Below the pieces are notes generated by a model. That model did no database searches, was not told the origin of the DNA, and was given only the letters and a program-made list of their open reading frames with translations. The translations under genes and the position numbers were made by a program. DNA of 64,000 nucleotides, from contig CM033401.1 in NCBI GenBank assembly GCA_019426215.1, forward strand, positions 7,755,134 through 7,819,133. Reading direction: 5' to 3'. Of the stretch, positions 25,565 through 37,968 are shown in pieces (position 1 is the first letter of the stretch; every line of letters starts with the position of its first letter). This DNA is from Buddleja alternifolia (taxonomy: Eukaryota; Streptophyta; Magnoliopsida; Lamiales; Scrophulariaceae).

Positions 25565-26188
25565 AATTTTCCAAGTGCTGAGAAACATGTTTCACTTACC
25601 ATAAAAGTTGCATATCTAACTTATAAAGCTAGTGCTAATCTATATCTTTATCTATATTTACTTCGTACAAGAAGGAATTTTTTGAATTTTTTCTTGTTTT
25701 TAACTTTCCATTTTTGATGCACAGGGCAATTGTATAAATTAACGTTGTTATTATCTTGATAAAAAATGATAATTGAAACTTTAACACTACACTTTGTTCT
25801 GTGATTATGAGTTCATCATTAAGCATGTCACTTCATTTTTCAAATTATTAAACTCTTACTGGCCAACCCGAGCATGACACGTCGCCACTAAAAACTAGGC
25901 TCCGAGGCCAAACCATATTCCTCACATCTATTCGGATATGAATTCTTCTTTAAATACCAAATGTATGAACATTTTACAGGGAATGAATGAAATAATTGAA
26001 GTCTCGCTCCCTAAACTTCTTCTAATTATCCTCTCTCCCCTAAGCTTCGTCTAATTATCCTCTCTCCCCCTAAAATTACACAATGGACTATGGGGCTCAA
26101 TAATATTAAATATGAAAATCTTATCACTTCCGATTGATTTTTATTTCAATCATACGGATAAGCTCTTTGACATACGTATGAGCCTTTG
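25565..26188. other. UTP25 3' flank, no further gene
   Basis: 3' untranslated and intergenic sequence. A pyrimidine-rich duplicated word, 'ctaattatcctctctcccc', occurs twice near 26022-26070. No coding signal was seen. Confidence 0.5.
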
Positions 26189-27130
26189 TGATTGAATTGT
26201 CAGCCTACCAATATGTCAAACAGTCATTTTTTCCAAGATTGTATATAAATAAGACTTCCCTGGAAGTGAATATAGATATGCATCTTTGAAACATTCAAAT
26301 CTAAACTCTATTGCATTGAAGTTTTGATCTTAACCTTCATAAAAGCTTAAATTCCATAGTCAAAATCCTTCAAACTTTTTATCCTATTCTAAACAGTAAA
26401 AAATATTTCAAACATCTTTCAAAGAAGAACTCTCACTGTTATTGAGATATTTTCTTGTTTGATTTATTAAACTTTAAAGCCATTCGACAAAACCCCTTCC
26501 AACATTGTATCTGTGTGAAAGACGAAGTTGAAATCTACCATATTTCTGAGTGTAAGAAGTAGATACTTGAAGGACTATCTGGAGCTGAAATCTGTGTGAC
26601 CAAGGAGCTCGAGATTATCTTCTCTTTTATTCATTGCATTGTAGAAGCATTCTGTGTGAAGCTTCAAATATCAATTAGTGAATTCTTCCAAGCGAAAAAT
26701 GAGAAGAAGGGCGTAGTTGAGATTACATAAACCCAACAAACCTTACAAAATCTTGTCTTATTTATTGCTTTCTATTCTTATCTATACTCATTTAATTGAA
26801 AAGTTTACAAGTTTAAAATATTGCATTAAATTAAGCAACTTAATAAAAAAAGAAGTGAACGCTTCCAAACTCTTTATAACAGAAGACTAAAATCTTCCGT
26901 TGTGTTCACTCTTAATATAGGCGTTGATAACTTAATCCTACTTTGATTAAGCGTTCAAACCTTGTGTTATAAGTTAACTTTTTAAACAGTTTTCAGTCAA
27001 CGCTAGCTTAGCGTCGAGCCTTCGTTGAAGCATCCAAAATTTTTAAGTACGAAAATTTTTGAAGTTTGAAAACTTCAAGGTTTATTCAACCCCGTTCTAA
27101 ACCTTTTTCGTATGTCATTTGGGATCAACA
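26189..27130. mobile_element. 5'-truncated LTR remnant, copy A
   Basis: The sequence shares, in the same order, diagnostic stretches with the solo LTR at 40717-42407: a 'tctgtgtgaa..gaagttg' block, 'ccatatttctg', 'ggcgtagttgagattacat', 'aaccttacaaaatcttgt', and the terminal 'cgtatgtcatttgggatcaaca'. It ends in CA like that LTR but its beginning is lost at the duplication breakpoint near 26189. Copy B lies at 37555-40589, split by two later insertions. Confidence 0.7.
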
Positions 27131-27435
27131 ATAACTTATAAAATGAAATTTCCAATCGTGTTGCAATTTTTTTTTTTGTATTAATCATTTATTTCATTAG
27201 CTGGATAAAATGATATGTTGAATGTAAATATATATAGAGGGAGAATTAACAATATCTTGATGCTAATATAATACTTTTAAAAATAATAATAGGTGTTTTT
27301 TGCATTTATGTTAGGAATTGTACCTTCTCTAGGAAATGACAAAATCTGAAAATGGCCTACTAGAAGACCATAATTATGGTTAAAACATCCTAGTCAACTA
27401 AGTAAGATATTTTTTTGCGTCATTGGATGATCTTT
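27131..27435. other. AT-rich spacer holding the empty site of the solo LTR
   Basis: 'atatcttgatgctaat' at about 27253 is uninterrupted here. In unit B the same site carries the solo LTR, flanked by ATCTT on both sides. No gene was seen. Confidence 0.7.
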
Positions 27436-28415
27436 GGTCAAATACCATCAATAGTCCCTCAATTCTATCATTTGTCCCACTTTAGTCCCTCATCTCTCAA
27501 ATGCACTCAAATAGTCTCTCAAATCTATTGTTTGTCTCACTTTAGTCCCTCGCCACTCAAATGTGCTCAAATAGTCTCTCAACTCTCAAATTCATCTCAT
27601 TAAAGTCCCTCGATTTAATTATCTGTTCAAACTGACGGAACATTGAGGCACATAACTTACACCATATTAGCACAGAGGCATTTTTTACTTATACAAGAGT
27701 TTTTCCTCCAAAATTTCAGACTTTTAATTCTAATTATTTTAGATTTAATTTTTTTTCTCTTTCCCCCCAAAACCCCAACCCTTACCCACCTTTTTCCTCA
27801 TCCCACTCTCCTAGCTCAATCCCCTATCTATCCTCTCCACCTTCCATCCACCGTCTATGTTGCCACCACTGCCGCCCTTTTCAAATTGCGTCGCCTGCCC
27901 CCACCCTCTGAAAATCAAATGTCGTTCCCCCCACCTTCGAAAAATCAAACACCGCAACCTGCCCTTTGAAAGTCCAACAATGTTGTCCCATCCTCTGCAA
28001 ATCCAACGTTATCGCCTCATCCACGCATCCTCCTCTACCATCTAAAAATCGCCAGCCTTCTCCTCTACCATCTAAAAATCGCCCGCCTCCTCCTCCACCA
28101 TCTACAAATCCTGCCGCTAACTTTCCTCCCGCTGCTCATCTCTTCTCGCCATTGCTGCCCTATTACCCACTTTTAATTGTTACAGATGGTTGATAGGTAG
28201 TTTTGAAGGAAATTTTTGTGCACAAGTAAAAAAAAATAAAAATTTAAGGACTTTAATGGGATGAATTTAAGAGTTTAGAGACAATTTGAGCACATTTAAG
28301 AGATGAGGGACTAAAGTGGGACATATAATTGAGAGACTATTTGAGTGTATTTGAGAGACGTGAGATTAAAGTGATACAAATGATAGAGTTGAGGGACTAT
28401 TAATGGTATTTGGCC
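27436..28415. mobile_element. Mutator-type element, unit A copy, 980 bp
   Basis: TIRs of roughly 110 bp start ggtcaaataccatcaatagt and end with the complement (…attaatggtatttggcc). The flanks are atgatcttt (27427-27435) and attatcttt (28416-28424), a 9-bp TSD with one mismatch. The unit B copy retains a perfect ATTATCTTT pair. The interior is a C/T-rich block that translates as Pro/Ser/His-rich nonsense in several frames. Confidence 0.85.
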
Positions 28416-28484
28416 ATTATCTTTCAAACATACCCTATCGAGATATATTAGTTTTATGTTCATAATTATTTTACAATTTGATTA

Positions 28485-29275
28485 CAGTAAAACCTCCATA
28501 CAGTAATATCCTCGGGACCGGAAAAAAATATTACTATAGGGAGGTTATTCTTAAATAGAGGTTTACATATAAAAATTATAATTTTAAAAAAATAACTAAT
28601 ATACATTATACGACACTTGGAAATGTGTCCCTTCATATTTTAAAAACATGAATTTAAAAGATATATAAGATTCATGAATTTTAAAAAAACAAATGTAAGT
28701 ACATATTCAAGAATTTTAAAAAAACAAATGTACGTACATCATGCATGTACATTGAGTATATATTAGATTTAGAAGATTCATTCATGTATGTATCTAGAAA
28801 ATGTAAAAAAAATGTATGTACATCATGTATGCATTTAAAATATTCACTCATGTATATTGTATCTTCGAAATGTCTTCTCATTTGTTTTTTTTCTCTATAC
28901 ATATATATAAATGCTAAGATAATCAGGAATTTCATTATCATTTCAAATCATACATTTTCTACTTCAAGCAAGTCATGGCACCTAAAAACAAACGAACTCA
29001 GACAACTTTAGATAAGTATTTCATATTATCTTAAATTTAATGTAACATAGTTAGATAATTCTAGATATTTATATAGATATATAAATATATCTGAAATTTA
29101 ATGTCATTTTATTACTATATGGAGGTAATTTCTTAAGGATGGTCCTAAAAAAAATGAAATATTATAATGTAGAGTTTATTCTTATTTATAACTGGTCCCG
29201 AGTTGGGACCTTGATTTTTTATTACTATAAGAAAGTTATTCTTATATAGATTATTCTTGTATAGAGGTTTTACTG
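28485..29275. mobile_element. pogo/Lemi1-like MITE, unit A copy, 791 bp
   Basis: The ends are inverted repeats cagtaaaacctccatacagta … tatagaggttttactg, inserted at TA (28483-28484 and 29276-29277). TA duplication plus CAGTAAAACCTC termini match the known plant pogo-like (Lemi1) family. The interior has a 'tgtacgtacatcatgcatgt' palindromic stretch and a 19-codon frame (28975-29034). Confidence 0.8.
28975..29034 (+). pseudogene. 19-codon frame with PCNA-interacting (PIP)-box-like motif
   Basis: It reads MAPKNKRTQTTLDKYFILS then stop. QTTLDKYF fits the PIP box (Q-x-x-[L/I/M]-x-x-[F/Y]-[F/Y]), preceded by basic residues. Pogo transposases are known to bind PCNA through such a box near their C-terminus. 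I infer this is the surviving last coding piece of the element's transposase. The unit B copy (43972) is unchanged through the motif. Confidence 0.45.
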
Positions 29276-29277
29276 TA

Positions 29278-30654
29278 GTAATAAAAAAAGTTTGATTATT
29301 TTTCGAATCATTATTTATAAGGATCATCTTATTTTCTCAATTTCCAGATTTTAGAAAAAAACTTGAACTCAATCTCATCATATATATTTTTGATGGAGGT
29401 TGAAGATTAAATTGTAGCCACATAAAGTATGTAAAGAATAATAAATTCAAACTCATTTATTTTGGATGGGAGTTTGAAATTTGAATTGCAGCCATATACT
29501 AAAGAATAATAAAGTATGCAACGGTGGAACACTTGATCCGTGCGACCAATTAAATAAAATATAAGACAAATATTTTACTTATGTTTGTATAATAAATATT
29601 CTTAATTATTTTGGAAAATAACTGAATTTTATGGAGTTAGATAGAGTCTTTATGGATCAAGATTATAACTATCAATCCGAATTTGTCGGATTAGATATGT
29701 AGGGCTCTTTCACTTGAATTAAAAAAAAAATATTACGATGAGAAAAGCAAAATAAATAGAGAAGAGAGATGAGAAACCAGTGAGAGAGAAAAGTAGTTAA
29801 AAACTATTCTAGATATTATCTATTTAAAAGGGGGTTAATTTTGTCTTTCAACTTAAAATACACCAAGACGATTATTCTAAATCCCTCGCGCTTAATAAAA
29901 TAAGTATACAAGTATAGATAGTATGAGAAATATTTTTGAAGGAGCACCGGAGTTAGTTTACAATATTATTTTCAGAATTTTTTTAAAACAAAACAAAAAA
30001 AGAAAATCTAAAGGTTGACTCGGGGCTTTTCTCGAAAAATACAAAATAAAAATATATAAAATGGAAATTCAGGTAAACAAGAATTCTTCCCAAAGTCCTA
30101 AGTCCAAAATAAAATGAAACTATACACAATGCACTTTATGTCATAGATAGTAAAATACGGGACGGTAAAAGTTCATCATTTAATATAGACGTGTATATTA
30201 TGAAACTCTATTTAAAATTACGGTAAAAAATTCGGCTAAAAAGTATGAGAAAGGAAAATAAACGGATTAGTAGACGTACGAGTATAATATGAATATAAAT
30301 TAATTATTGTGAAGTAAAAATACGGCTTAGTTCTATATAAATTTGTAAGATTTATTGCTTGTACTTGCTTTTAATTTATACAAATAATATTTTATATGAG
30401 TTATTAATTGAAAATAATTCATATTTTGATAAATTATTTACATTCAGAGTTTTTAATTATATAATACTCAATTAGTATTTATAATAATTAATAATAATTT
30501 GTAAGTTTTATATTAAAAAAATATTTTTTTGTCAAAATTAGAGTATTATTTGTCAAGTATTATACGAGATACGTGTACTAAACAGTTTAATTCAAAAGTA
30601 TTAGTAGCATTCATTGCGACGGAAAACGAAAGTATTTTTCAATTATATGTTATA
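29278..30654. other. AT-rich intergenic sequence of unit A
   Basis: It aligns with 44280-45740 of unit B apart from small indels, including about 100 bp near 44610-44710 present only in B. No reading frame with a recognisable motif was seen on either strand. Confidence 0.5.
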
Positions 30655-30909
30655 GGGATAATTACACTCGCACCCCCTCAATAATGAGATAATTACACAA
30701 ACCTCCCTTTACTAATTAATAATTACAAACACACCCCCTCATATTAAAAATTTCTTACAATTGCACCCCTGTGTGTAACAATTCTTACAATTACACCTCT
30801 TGTAAACCTTACAAATAGACCCCTGAAGGGGTGTGTTTGTAATTATCAATTAGTGAAAGGAGGTTTATGTAATTAACTCATTATTGAGGGGTGTGAGTGT
30901 AATTGTCCC
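30655..30909. mobile_element. MITE (Mutator-type ends), 255 bp, only in unit A
   Basis: Termini are gggataattacactcgcacc and ggtgtgagtgtaattgtccc. The flanking 9-mers tatgttata and tatattata differ at one base. Unit B has no insertion at the matching position (about 45745), so the element inserted after duplication or was lost precisely from B. It lies about 170 bp upstream of the copy A start codon. Confidence 0.8.
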
Positions 30910-31084
30910 TATATTATATGGGCATAATACAAATTTTTAATGAGAGAGACGTTAGAGATAAAGACCAACTCGATTTAACATAGATTTTTCCAAAATATAT
31001 TCATCCGAAGTATAAAATATCTTTTCCGGCAATTTAATTTACAACAAAACTCTGCACAATCTTTTCTTCACCCCCGTTTCTTTC

Positions 31085-33205
31085 ATGGCAGAAGGCAAAG
31101 ACGATTCACAAGTCAACCATCCCCACCAAACTCCATCCGTGAGCTTTTTTACTCCCTGTTTTTTTGAGTTGATCATACAGTTAAAAATCCAGTCTTTAAT
31201 TGATACTTCTTTCAATATTCCTGTTTGATTTGATGTATTTATGCAGTATTTAACCTGATCAATTTGATTCTGTTTTATGTCTGCCTAGCTTAGGGGACTC
31301 TGTGTTAATGGAATTTAATATATATGTATGTGTATATATATATATGTTTGTAAGTTTTAATTATGGAATATTGTAGTTTTTGGAGGTATTGTGCAAGAGT
31401 TCCGGCAAAATTAGGCGTTTTTCGATCGGAACCGAAGCGGGTTTTGCAGTTAATTTGATAAACAAGAAGTTGATTAATGATGGTGGTGGTGGGAATGGAT
31501 TATTAGTATCCCACATTGAGGCAGTTAAAGAAGGAGAAAAAGAGCCTATCAGCTTTGGCCCCAATTCGTTGCTTGTCGATTACGGATCCGATTGGAAGCT
31601 GCAAACTGTCGTTGAATCGATTGGTGAACCACTTTCTGATTTTGTGAAATTTTTAGATTTTTCGACATTTATTTGACTTTGTATTTGTGTGTGTAGTTTT
31701 GATTGTTAGTATATCATGACTGATTAGTGTTGCTGATATGTTATTGTTGTTGTTTCATGTTGTAGGTGATAAAGGATTATATATTGGCACAACGAGAGTT
31801 CGGAAAGTGCCTGCTAAAGTACGATGTTTTCTGTTTGAGAATTTTGGAAATTGTGATTGATGTTCTTTTTTTCCTTGAGGAAGTACAATCATTATAGGGA
31901 TGAAAATGTGTGGAAAAGAGTCGGGAAAGCATATGCTATGCTACGAGGTCTTTGATGTCGTATTGTTGGGTATGCTTTTATGATGAAACGTGGTTTTGAG
32001 GGAAATAAGATTAGTTCGGTTACAAGAAAGATGGTGGATTTTGAGTTTTACGTAACAATGTTAGCTAAGAAAACCTAAGAAGGTGGTTAAATTAATGTGT
32101 AATTGTAGATTAGGTGGAATAATTTTGGATCCCAAAAAATGTCAAACCGTATACCGGGTTGCAATAATTTAAGCAAAACGAGAAATGAAGATAGAGGCAT
32201 GAGATCAAATGAAAGCAAAATTTTTAGGCTATTAGCTTTTGCATGTGAATCTTCTTGTTCTTGAGTGAGATGTGGGTTATACTTCTTGATACGAAGTCTC
32301 GGACTGTGAATAGCTGTCTAGTAAATAGGTACTTTGTTTTGTTTCAATTTTTTCAATGAAACACTGTCCACGAAAAACGGGAGTTTCATATTGGCACTGA
32401 GAAATACATATTTGTTGCTTGAGAAAAAGTGATGGAGCATCCGTACTAATTTTTGGAGCCCTAATATCAGTTCTTAAAACACGACTAATAAACTTTTTTC
32501 CATCATGTAATTTTAGGATGTAGTAGGACATTAGAAGCTAGCTATCGAATGTGGTTTCATACAGATATGCACAATTTTGTTATAGATCGTATAAATAGGT
32601 AGCTAAATTTGTAAATAACTAAATGAAAAACACCTTTAATTTTGCTTGCATTATGATCATCCATTTCCCGAATAAGAAATATAGTTATGAACGTATAGTA
32701 GCATCATTCTATCATTATGTTCGTAGATATTCACTGAATTTACTTGTAATATCGACAACAAGACATCACGGTACTTGATAAACACACTCGTATAATATAA
32801 TAAAATATCAAAATTATTCTCTTACTCCTTCTCTGTAGCCTCTTTCCAAGAGAAGGTCGACTTTTTATATCAATTTTTATAGACAAATCATGATATAGAA
32901 TACAGGGTTGTTTATCTTTTGTATTTATATTTGGAACAAAGCAGAAAAATCTACTTGCGAATGTTTAATGGTGTTCTTTTGCTCTTAATTGTGATTGTAA
33001 AAGCTAGTTTAATGTATTACTGGTGTTTTTGCAGGGAATTGATGTTTCAGATTCTACAGGGATAATAACACAAACGCCTATCAGTCTCGTGTACATTGGG
33101 AAGATATTGCTTGCTTTTGTTCTATTATTTGCTTTTGGTGCAGTTTTCACTTTGGCTTTGGAAAACCTCCCGAGATTCATCTTGTATGTCAACTCATCAG
33201 TATGA
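31085..33205 (+). CDS. Small single-pass membrane protein of unknown function, copy A
   Basis: Exons 31085-31138, 31377-31623, 31766-31818 and 33035-33205 join in frame to 525 nt (174 aa). All introns are GT-AG. The first ATG opens a hydrophilic MAEGKDDSQVNHP start. Residues 19-100 form a soluble part (VEVLC-type, here LEVLCKSSGKIRRFSIGTE at 20-38, then a glycine run, LLVSHIEAV and DWKLQTVVES). One hydrophobic segment (about residues 136-160, LVYIGKILLAFVLLFAFGAVF at its start) is followed by ENLPRFILYVNSSV. I recognise the layout as a conserved plant-specific family without an assigned function, but cannot name it. Translation through intron 2 stays open for 17 codons, so an intron-retained product is possible. 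Copy B supports the exon structure. Confidence 0.85.
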
Positions 33206-34275
33206 TTGGGACGTAACTTGCATGTTATTACTCTGGTAATTCCTTACGTAAATAGCTAATTCTACCGGAGAGTTGGAAACATTTTGATTCTGTTGGTTAT
33301 GTATTTGATTTTGATTCCGTTGGTTATGTATTTGATTTTGATTTGTCGCACATAATTTGGTCCCGCGTTGTGCTGAGGAGTTTCATGGTTAGCGGGATTT
33401 TGTTCTTCAATTGCATTGTTTATAGCGGGATTTTGTTCTTCAATTGCATTGTTTTTACTCTACTCTTCATCCCTCTCAATTGCATTCAGCTGTTCTTGTC
33501 GTGCTTGTAAAGTTGATCATTTTTGTGATTTCTAGTTTTTGAGCTTTATTTTTCCTGTCATACTTTACTATGATCTTTCCAGCGAAACCATATAAAAATG
33601 CTAATAAATCATGAAGACAACATTGATTAATTACAAAACTCTTTAACTTGTTAGCTACATTGATCACAAAACATTAACAAATTCGCATTTAATACATAAT
33701 TATTGAAACAACATTATACTTTTAAGTTAAAATTTGTCATGAATACGCTCAAGGGAGTTTGTAGGATTTCTAACGGCACGATTGCTACAGCGAACCCTGC
33801 CTCGCCAACTTGATGAATAGATTCTCCACCGTTAATTCCATAACTGACTCGACTTTGAACTTAAATTGCACGGTAAGGAAACACCAATGTACACATGAAA
33901 ACGGTCACAATTGATCCAAAGTAAGCTATATCTGATGCTAAAAATGATGCGCGACATTTTTAATCAATTAAAACAAGATCCTTGATAGTTCTTGTAGGAT
34001 AAAGAATTCGAGATTAAATGAATCAACGACATACTAGTCTTTCGACTAGGCGAGGGAAGTAGGATTGTGAAGAAGTCGAGGACATCATCAAAATATAGAT
34101 CATGATTTTTTTTTGAAAACAACAAAGTGGAATTTGTAATAGATGTAGTATGTAGGGGAGTTAAATAAGAATGAAGTCTTTGTTACACTTACAAGCAATG
34201 ATCAATTGCTATAAATAGTTGACATTTGCATCATTTTCTTGTGAGGACAACACAAAATGAGCCAAAACATGGGGT
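33206..34275. other. Downstream flank of copy A, including the start of flank repeat F1
   Basis: It contains a short tandem duplication, 'gcgggattttgttcttcaattgcattgttt', at about 33392 and 33424. From 33860 ('cttaaattgcacggt') it is homologous to 49115 and 56730. No gene was seen. Confidence 0.6.
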
Positions 34276-34479
34276 ACCTTCTGGTTAATTGTCTCAACTA
34301 GATCCTGCATTTCAATAACAGAAGATATTATATATAACACCCTCATCCACAATGATATTATAATATACACCTTAACCACAATCGTTAATATAACATATAA
34401 CAACCTTCATCTAAAACAGATATTACAGTATACATCTTAACTACTTGTTCATATAACATATAACACCCCTACACAAACT

Positions 34480-36120
34480 TTAACATTTCAGGATATAAAA
34501 ACACAAGTCAAATTTAACACCGATAAACAACCAAACATCTAACACGAATGTATAAAAACACAAATAAAAAACACATAAATATACCTTTTGTCTGTCTGTC
34601 ATAAAACACCATGGTCTATCATTTGTGAACCCTCTAAGAAACTGTTGAAGGCATGTAAAGAAGAATGCCCAACTCTCCATACACTCTGATTCCACCACAA
34701 CATAGGCAAGTGGAAACTGACCATTGTTTCCATCAATTGCTTGACAAGCTAACAGAACTCCACCAAAGGGGCTTTTCAAGTGGCACCCATTAAAGCCTAT
34801 AAAAGGCTGACATCCAACTAAAAAACTCAGTTTTCAATGCATCTAACCCAATAAATATCTTCCAAAATGAAGGTGAGGGAAGTATGGAACCTAAAGACAC
34901 CATCTCAACATCTTCTTTTTCTCCCTGCAAGTGGTAATGTATTTTGACTACACTGCCTGAGTTTCTACTCTTAAATAGGCAAGAATGAGGGAATATGAGT
35001 CAGCATAGCTGCCTTCAATCATCTCAATTGCCTTCTTTTTTGCCCTATACAACTGCATGTAAGGTGGTTTTATTCCAAACTTCTGAACCTCATTAGCTAC
35101 CCTCTTATACTTCATTTATGGATTTGCCCTCATAACATTTACCAACTTGCTTGATAGTCAGCTTACACTTGCCTCTTTCACATGGTCAACCCTGACACAA
35201 GTGTGCTCAGGCACCAATCTCTTGATCTTAAACACACCAACATCCCCAACAGAGGAGGCATGAATCCTCTAAGGACACCTTTCAGCAGCACAAACAGCTG
35301 TCACTCTTCGTGGGTCATTATGAAGCTTCTGAATTTGAAAACCCTCTCTAATGACATGTTCTTTCAAAACCTTTCTAAATTCCCTAACATCCCCAAAAAC
35401 TGCATCTCTTACCAACTGTATGTTCTCCATAGGGTTTTCAGGAATTTCCACTTCAATGGATCCAAATCACCCGAGGGATCATCAATGAATTCTTCAGATT
35501 CATCTGAAGAATTCTTAGCCTCATAGTGATCATCAGATTGATAATCTGATAAAGCATCATCATTATCTTCCTCAACAACTTCATTTTGAACACCATCATC
35601 TTCATGTTCATCAACAAATCCATCTTCATCTGAACCCTCATCTTCATCAATTTCCTCTTCCTCTTCATAATCTTCATCTTCACTACTGCCTCACCACACT
35701 CTTCATCCTCACCACCTCCCTCACCACTCTCTTCATCCTCACCACCGCCCTCACCACTCTCTTCATCCTCACCACCGCCCTCACCACTCTCTTCATCCTC
35801 ACCACCTCCTTCACCATCCTCTTCCTCACTTTCACTTTCACTCTCATCCTCAAACTTAACATACAAGTCAATTTTCTTTAATTTCTGGTTCCTTTTGAAC
35901 ATCCTTTCCACATCCTCATCCTTTGTCACACTCAACCTTAGATCACTACGTCCTTCCACACTACAATGAAATATCATTTTTCTTTCGACAATCCGAGGAA
36001 CATGGCTTAGAGCCCTACCACCAACAGAAATCATAAGGTGGGCATATCTATACCCAAAGGGTAAGATATCTTTGAGGAGTGCAACCCCACCTGTGTAGTG
36101 CACTGTTATCTCATAGGTTG
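34480..36120 (-). pseudogene. MuDR-family transposase pseudogene
   Basis: On the minus strand the N-terminal part (36115-35700) starts VHYTGGVALLKDILPFGYR, contains a domain-like stretch and runs into an acidic tail with four 10-residue SGEGGGEDEE repeats. A frame change near 35690 continues the acidic region to DPLKWKF. A second change near 35450 enters a segment (LVRDAVFGDVREFRKVLKEH…NDPRRVTAVCA) typical of the MuDR DNA-binding/N-terminal transposase domain. Further on (34770-34580) comes AIDGNNGQFPLAYVVVESE…SWAFFF, the known MULE DDE-core block. The frameshifts and missing C-terminus make it non-functional. Confidence 0.8.
35698..35818 (-). repeat. 30-bp tandem repeat encoding SGEGGGEDEE, four copies
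   Basis: The unit 'ctcttcatcctcaccaccgc' plus 10 bases is repeated four times on the plus strand with single-base changes. It lies in the acidic linker of the transposase pseudogene. The multiple-of-three period kept the frame during expansion. Confidence 0.85.
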
Positions 36121-37084
36121 CTTGCTTAGCTGCAAAAAAAGATGAAAAAAAATATTAAAAATGACATAATAAGAACATAAAATCAGATTAATTTCCCTAA
36201 TTTCAAATTTTAACCAAAAACGCAGAAATTTTGGGAGATTTAAAAACTAGGGTTTCTATCTAAATTTGGGGATTTTTATACAACAAACCCTAATTGAGAA
36301 TTTTTGTACTTACAAAACACACATCATACAAAACAAAAACTCCTTCATCATCAAACCATCAAAAATCGAAAAAATAAATTAAAAAAGTAGGGTTTTTATC
36401 TGCATTTGGGTATTTTCTTAGAACAAACCCTAAACGAAAATTTTCTATACTTACAATACACAAATAATACCAACAAAAAAACTTCTAGATCACCCCTCAA
36501 AACCTGAAAATAATTTTTTTTTTAAAAGATGACACTCTAAAAAACCACAATGCATGGTTACAATAACACTACCCATACTCCATACTATTGTTTACAAGCA
36601 AATATACAGGGAAAAGGGCTTAAAATTACGTATGATAAACCCTATTTACCTTTCTCTAACATTTTCCAACTGAATGACCTAATGTCTTCAGTCATTTTTG
36701 TCAGTCTTCACCCTCTACAATGCTAGAGTAAGGCATCGGTGGTAGAGTAAGCGGCGATGGCGATTTCAGCGGCTGGAATGAGCGGATTTCATCGGCTTTT
36801 TGGAGAGAAAATTTTGGGGTTTGATAATAAACAGAGAAGTGAGAATGAGCGGGAGGGAAGGTGATCTTTGGCCTTCTATTACACAGAGGGGTAAAATAGA
36901 CATTTGCAAAATTTCAGATTTATACAAGTTTTTTTTTTTTGTATACTTAAGGGCAAGCAAAATGGACTTTTCATCAAGTTTTGTTTTCTTACATTGGACC
37001 TCCTCATTTTAGGGAGGTGGAAGTAATTAGTCAAAATCGATGGAGGTGGTTGTATTTAACCCATAATATAGGGAGTTTTTTGTA

Positions 37085-37545
37085 ATTTTCCTTAAAAATA
37101 ATTGAAAATAAGTTAAGATAGGCACCAAGGAAAACGTGTGTATTTGTAAGTTTTTTAGACAAAGCAATCCATATACAAATGATTTTATTTTACATACATT
37201 TTACGTGTGTTGTGGTGCTGATATGGGGTAAAATATCTCACGCACTACATTACTAAAATACCTCTAATAAAGGTATAAGACTCAACTCCAATCAGATACG
37301 ATCCTTATAAATTAGACCATGAAAGATCGACCCTCACGGTAGAGCTGATCTCCATTTCATGCAACAATATTGATAAATAGCCTCCATTTAATTGGTGTAT
37401 TTAGTGGGCTTGCACTAGAGAAGACGGGGGAGTAACTTTCATTCTTAGTGCGCAATCAAATTCGAGCCGAGCATTAAAAGTCTTCAAGAGGTAAAGTGAT
37501 TGAACTGTCTATCTTTGTGATTGAACTATCAGCCTTAGTAACTTT
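37085..37545. repeat. Remainder of flank repeat F1 (copy 1)
   Basis: 'aggcaccaaggaaaacgtgt' and 'tgcaacaatattgataaatagcctcc' match 49575 and 50159 (copy 2) and 57236 and 57789 (copy 3). A segment of the flank corresponding to about 49780-50150 is absent here. Confidence 0.75.
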
Positions 37546-37968
37546 CATTCTTAGTAAGCCTTTGTGATTGAACTGTCAGCTTACCAATATGTCAAACAAT
37601 CACTTTTTCCAAGATTGCATATAAATAAGACTTCCCAGGAAGAGAATATAGATACTCATCTTTGAAACATTCAAATCGAAACTCTATTGCAATGCAGTTT
37701 TGATCTTAACCTTTAGAAAAGCTTAAATTCCATAGTCAAAATCCTTCAAACTTTTCATCCTATCCTAAACAGTAAAAAATATTTCAAACATCTTTCAAAG
37801 AAGAACTCTCACTGTTATTAAGATATTTTCTTGTTTGATTTATTAAACTTTAAAACCATTCGACAAGACCCCTTATAACATTGTATCTGTGTGAAAGACG
37901 AAATTGAAATCTACCATATTTCTGAGTGTAAGAAGTAGATACTTGAAGGACTATCTGGAGCTGAAATC

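Larger units (their letters stand above)
34276..37084 (-). mobile_element. Mutator-like element with degenerate transposase, inserted in unit A flank
   Basis: Comparison with unit B (49535: 'gccaagacatctaaaaataactg' uninterrupted) shows that about 2.8 kb was inserted between 'ccaaaacat' (34275) and 'taaaaataattg' (37086). The right end, read on the minus strand, starts ggaaaattacaaaaaactcc, like other G-starting MULE ends in this window. No matching left TIR was found and the transposase lacks its C-terminus, so the left end is probably deleted. Confidence 0.75.
26189..37545. repeat. Segmental duplication unit A (LTR remnant - TEs - membrane-protein gene - flank)
   Basis: Position-by-position similarity is seen between 26189-34275 plus 37085-37470 here and 37555-50250 in unit B, once insertions private to each copy are removed. 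The left breakpoint is at 'gcctttgtgattgaa'. The joint between units is near 37546, where 'agtaactttcattcttagt' is itself repeated (37431 and 37534). The ancestral unit was about 8.5 kb. Confidence 0.85.

Noticed and set aside
27643..28193. Proline/serine-rich frames of 62-108 codons
   Set aside because: They are inside the 27436-28415 Mutator-type element in a C/T-rich block. Frames differ in the unit B copy, so there is no coding constraint.
35182..35526. 114-codon plus-strand frame
   Set aside because: Antisense to the MuDR transposase pseudogene, whose minus-strand protein is recognisable over the same bases.
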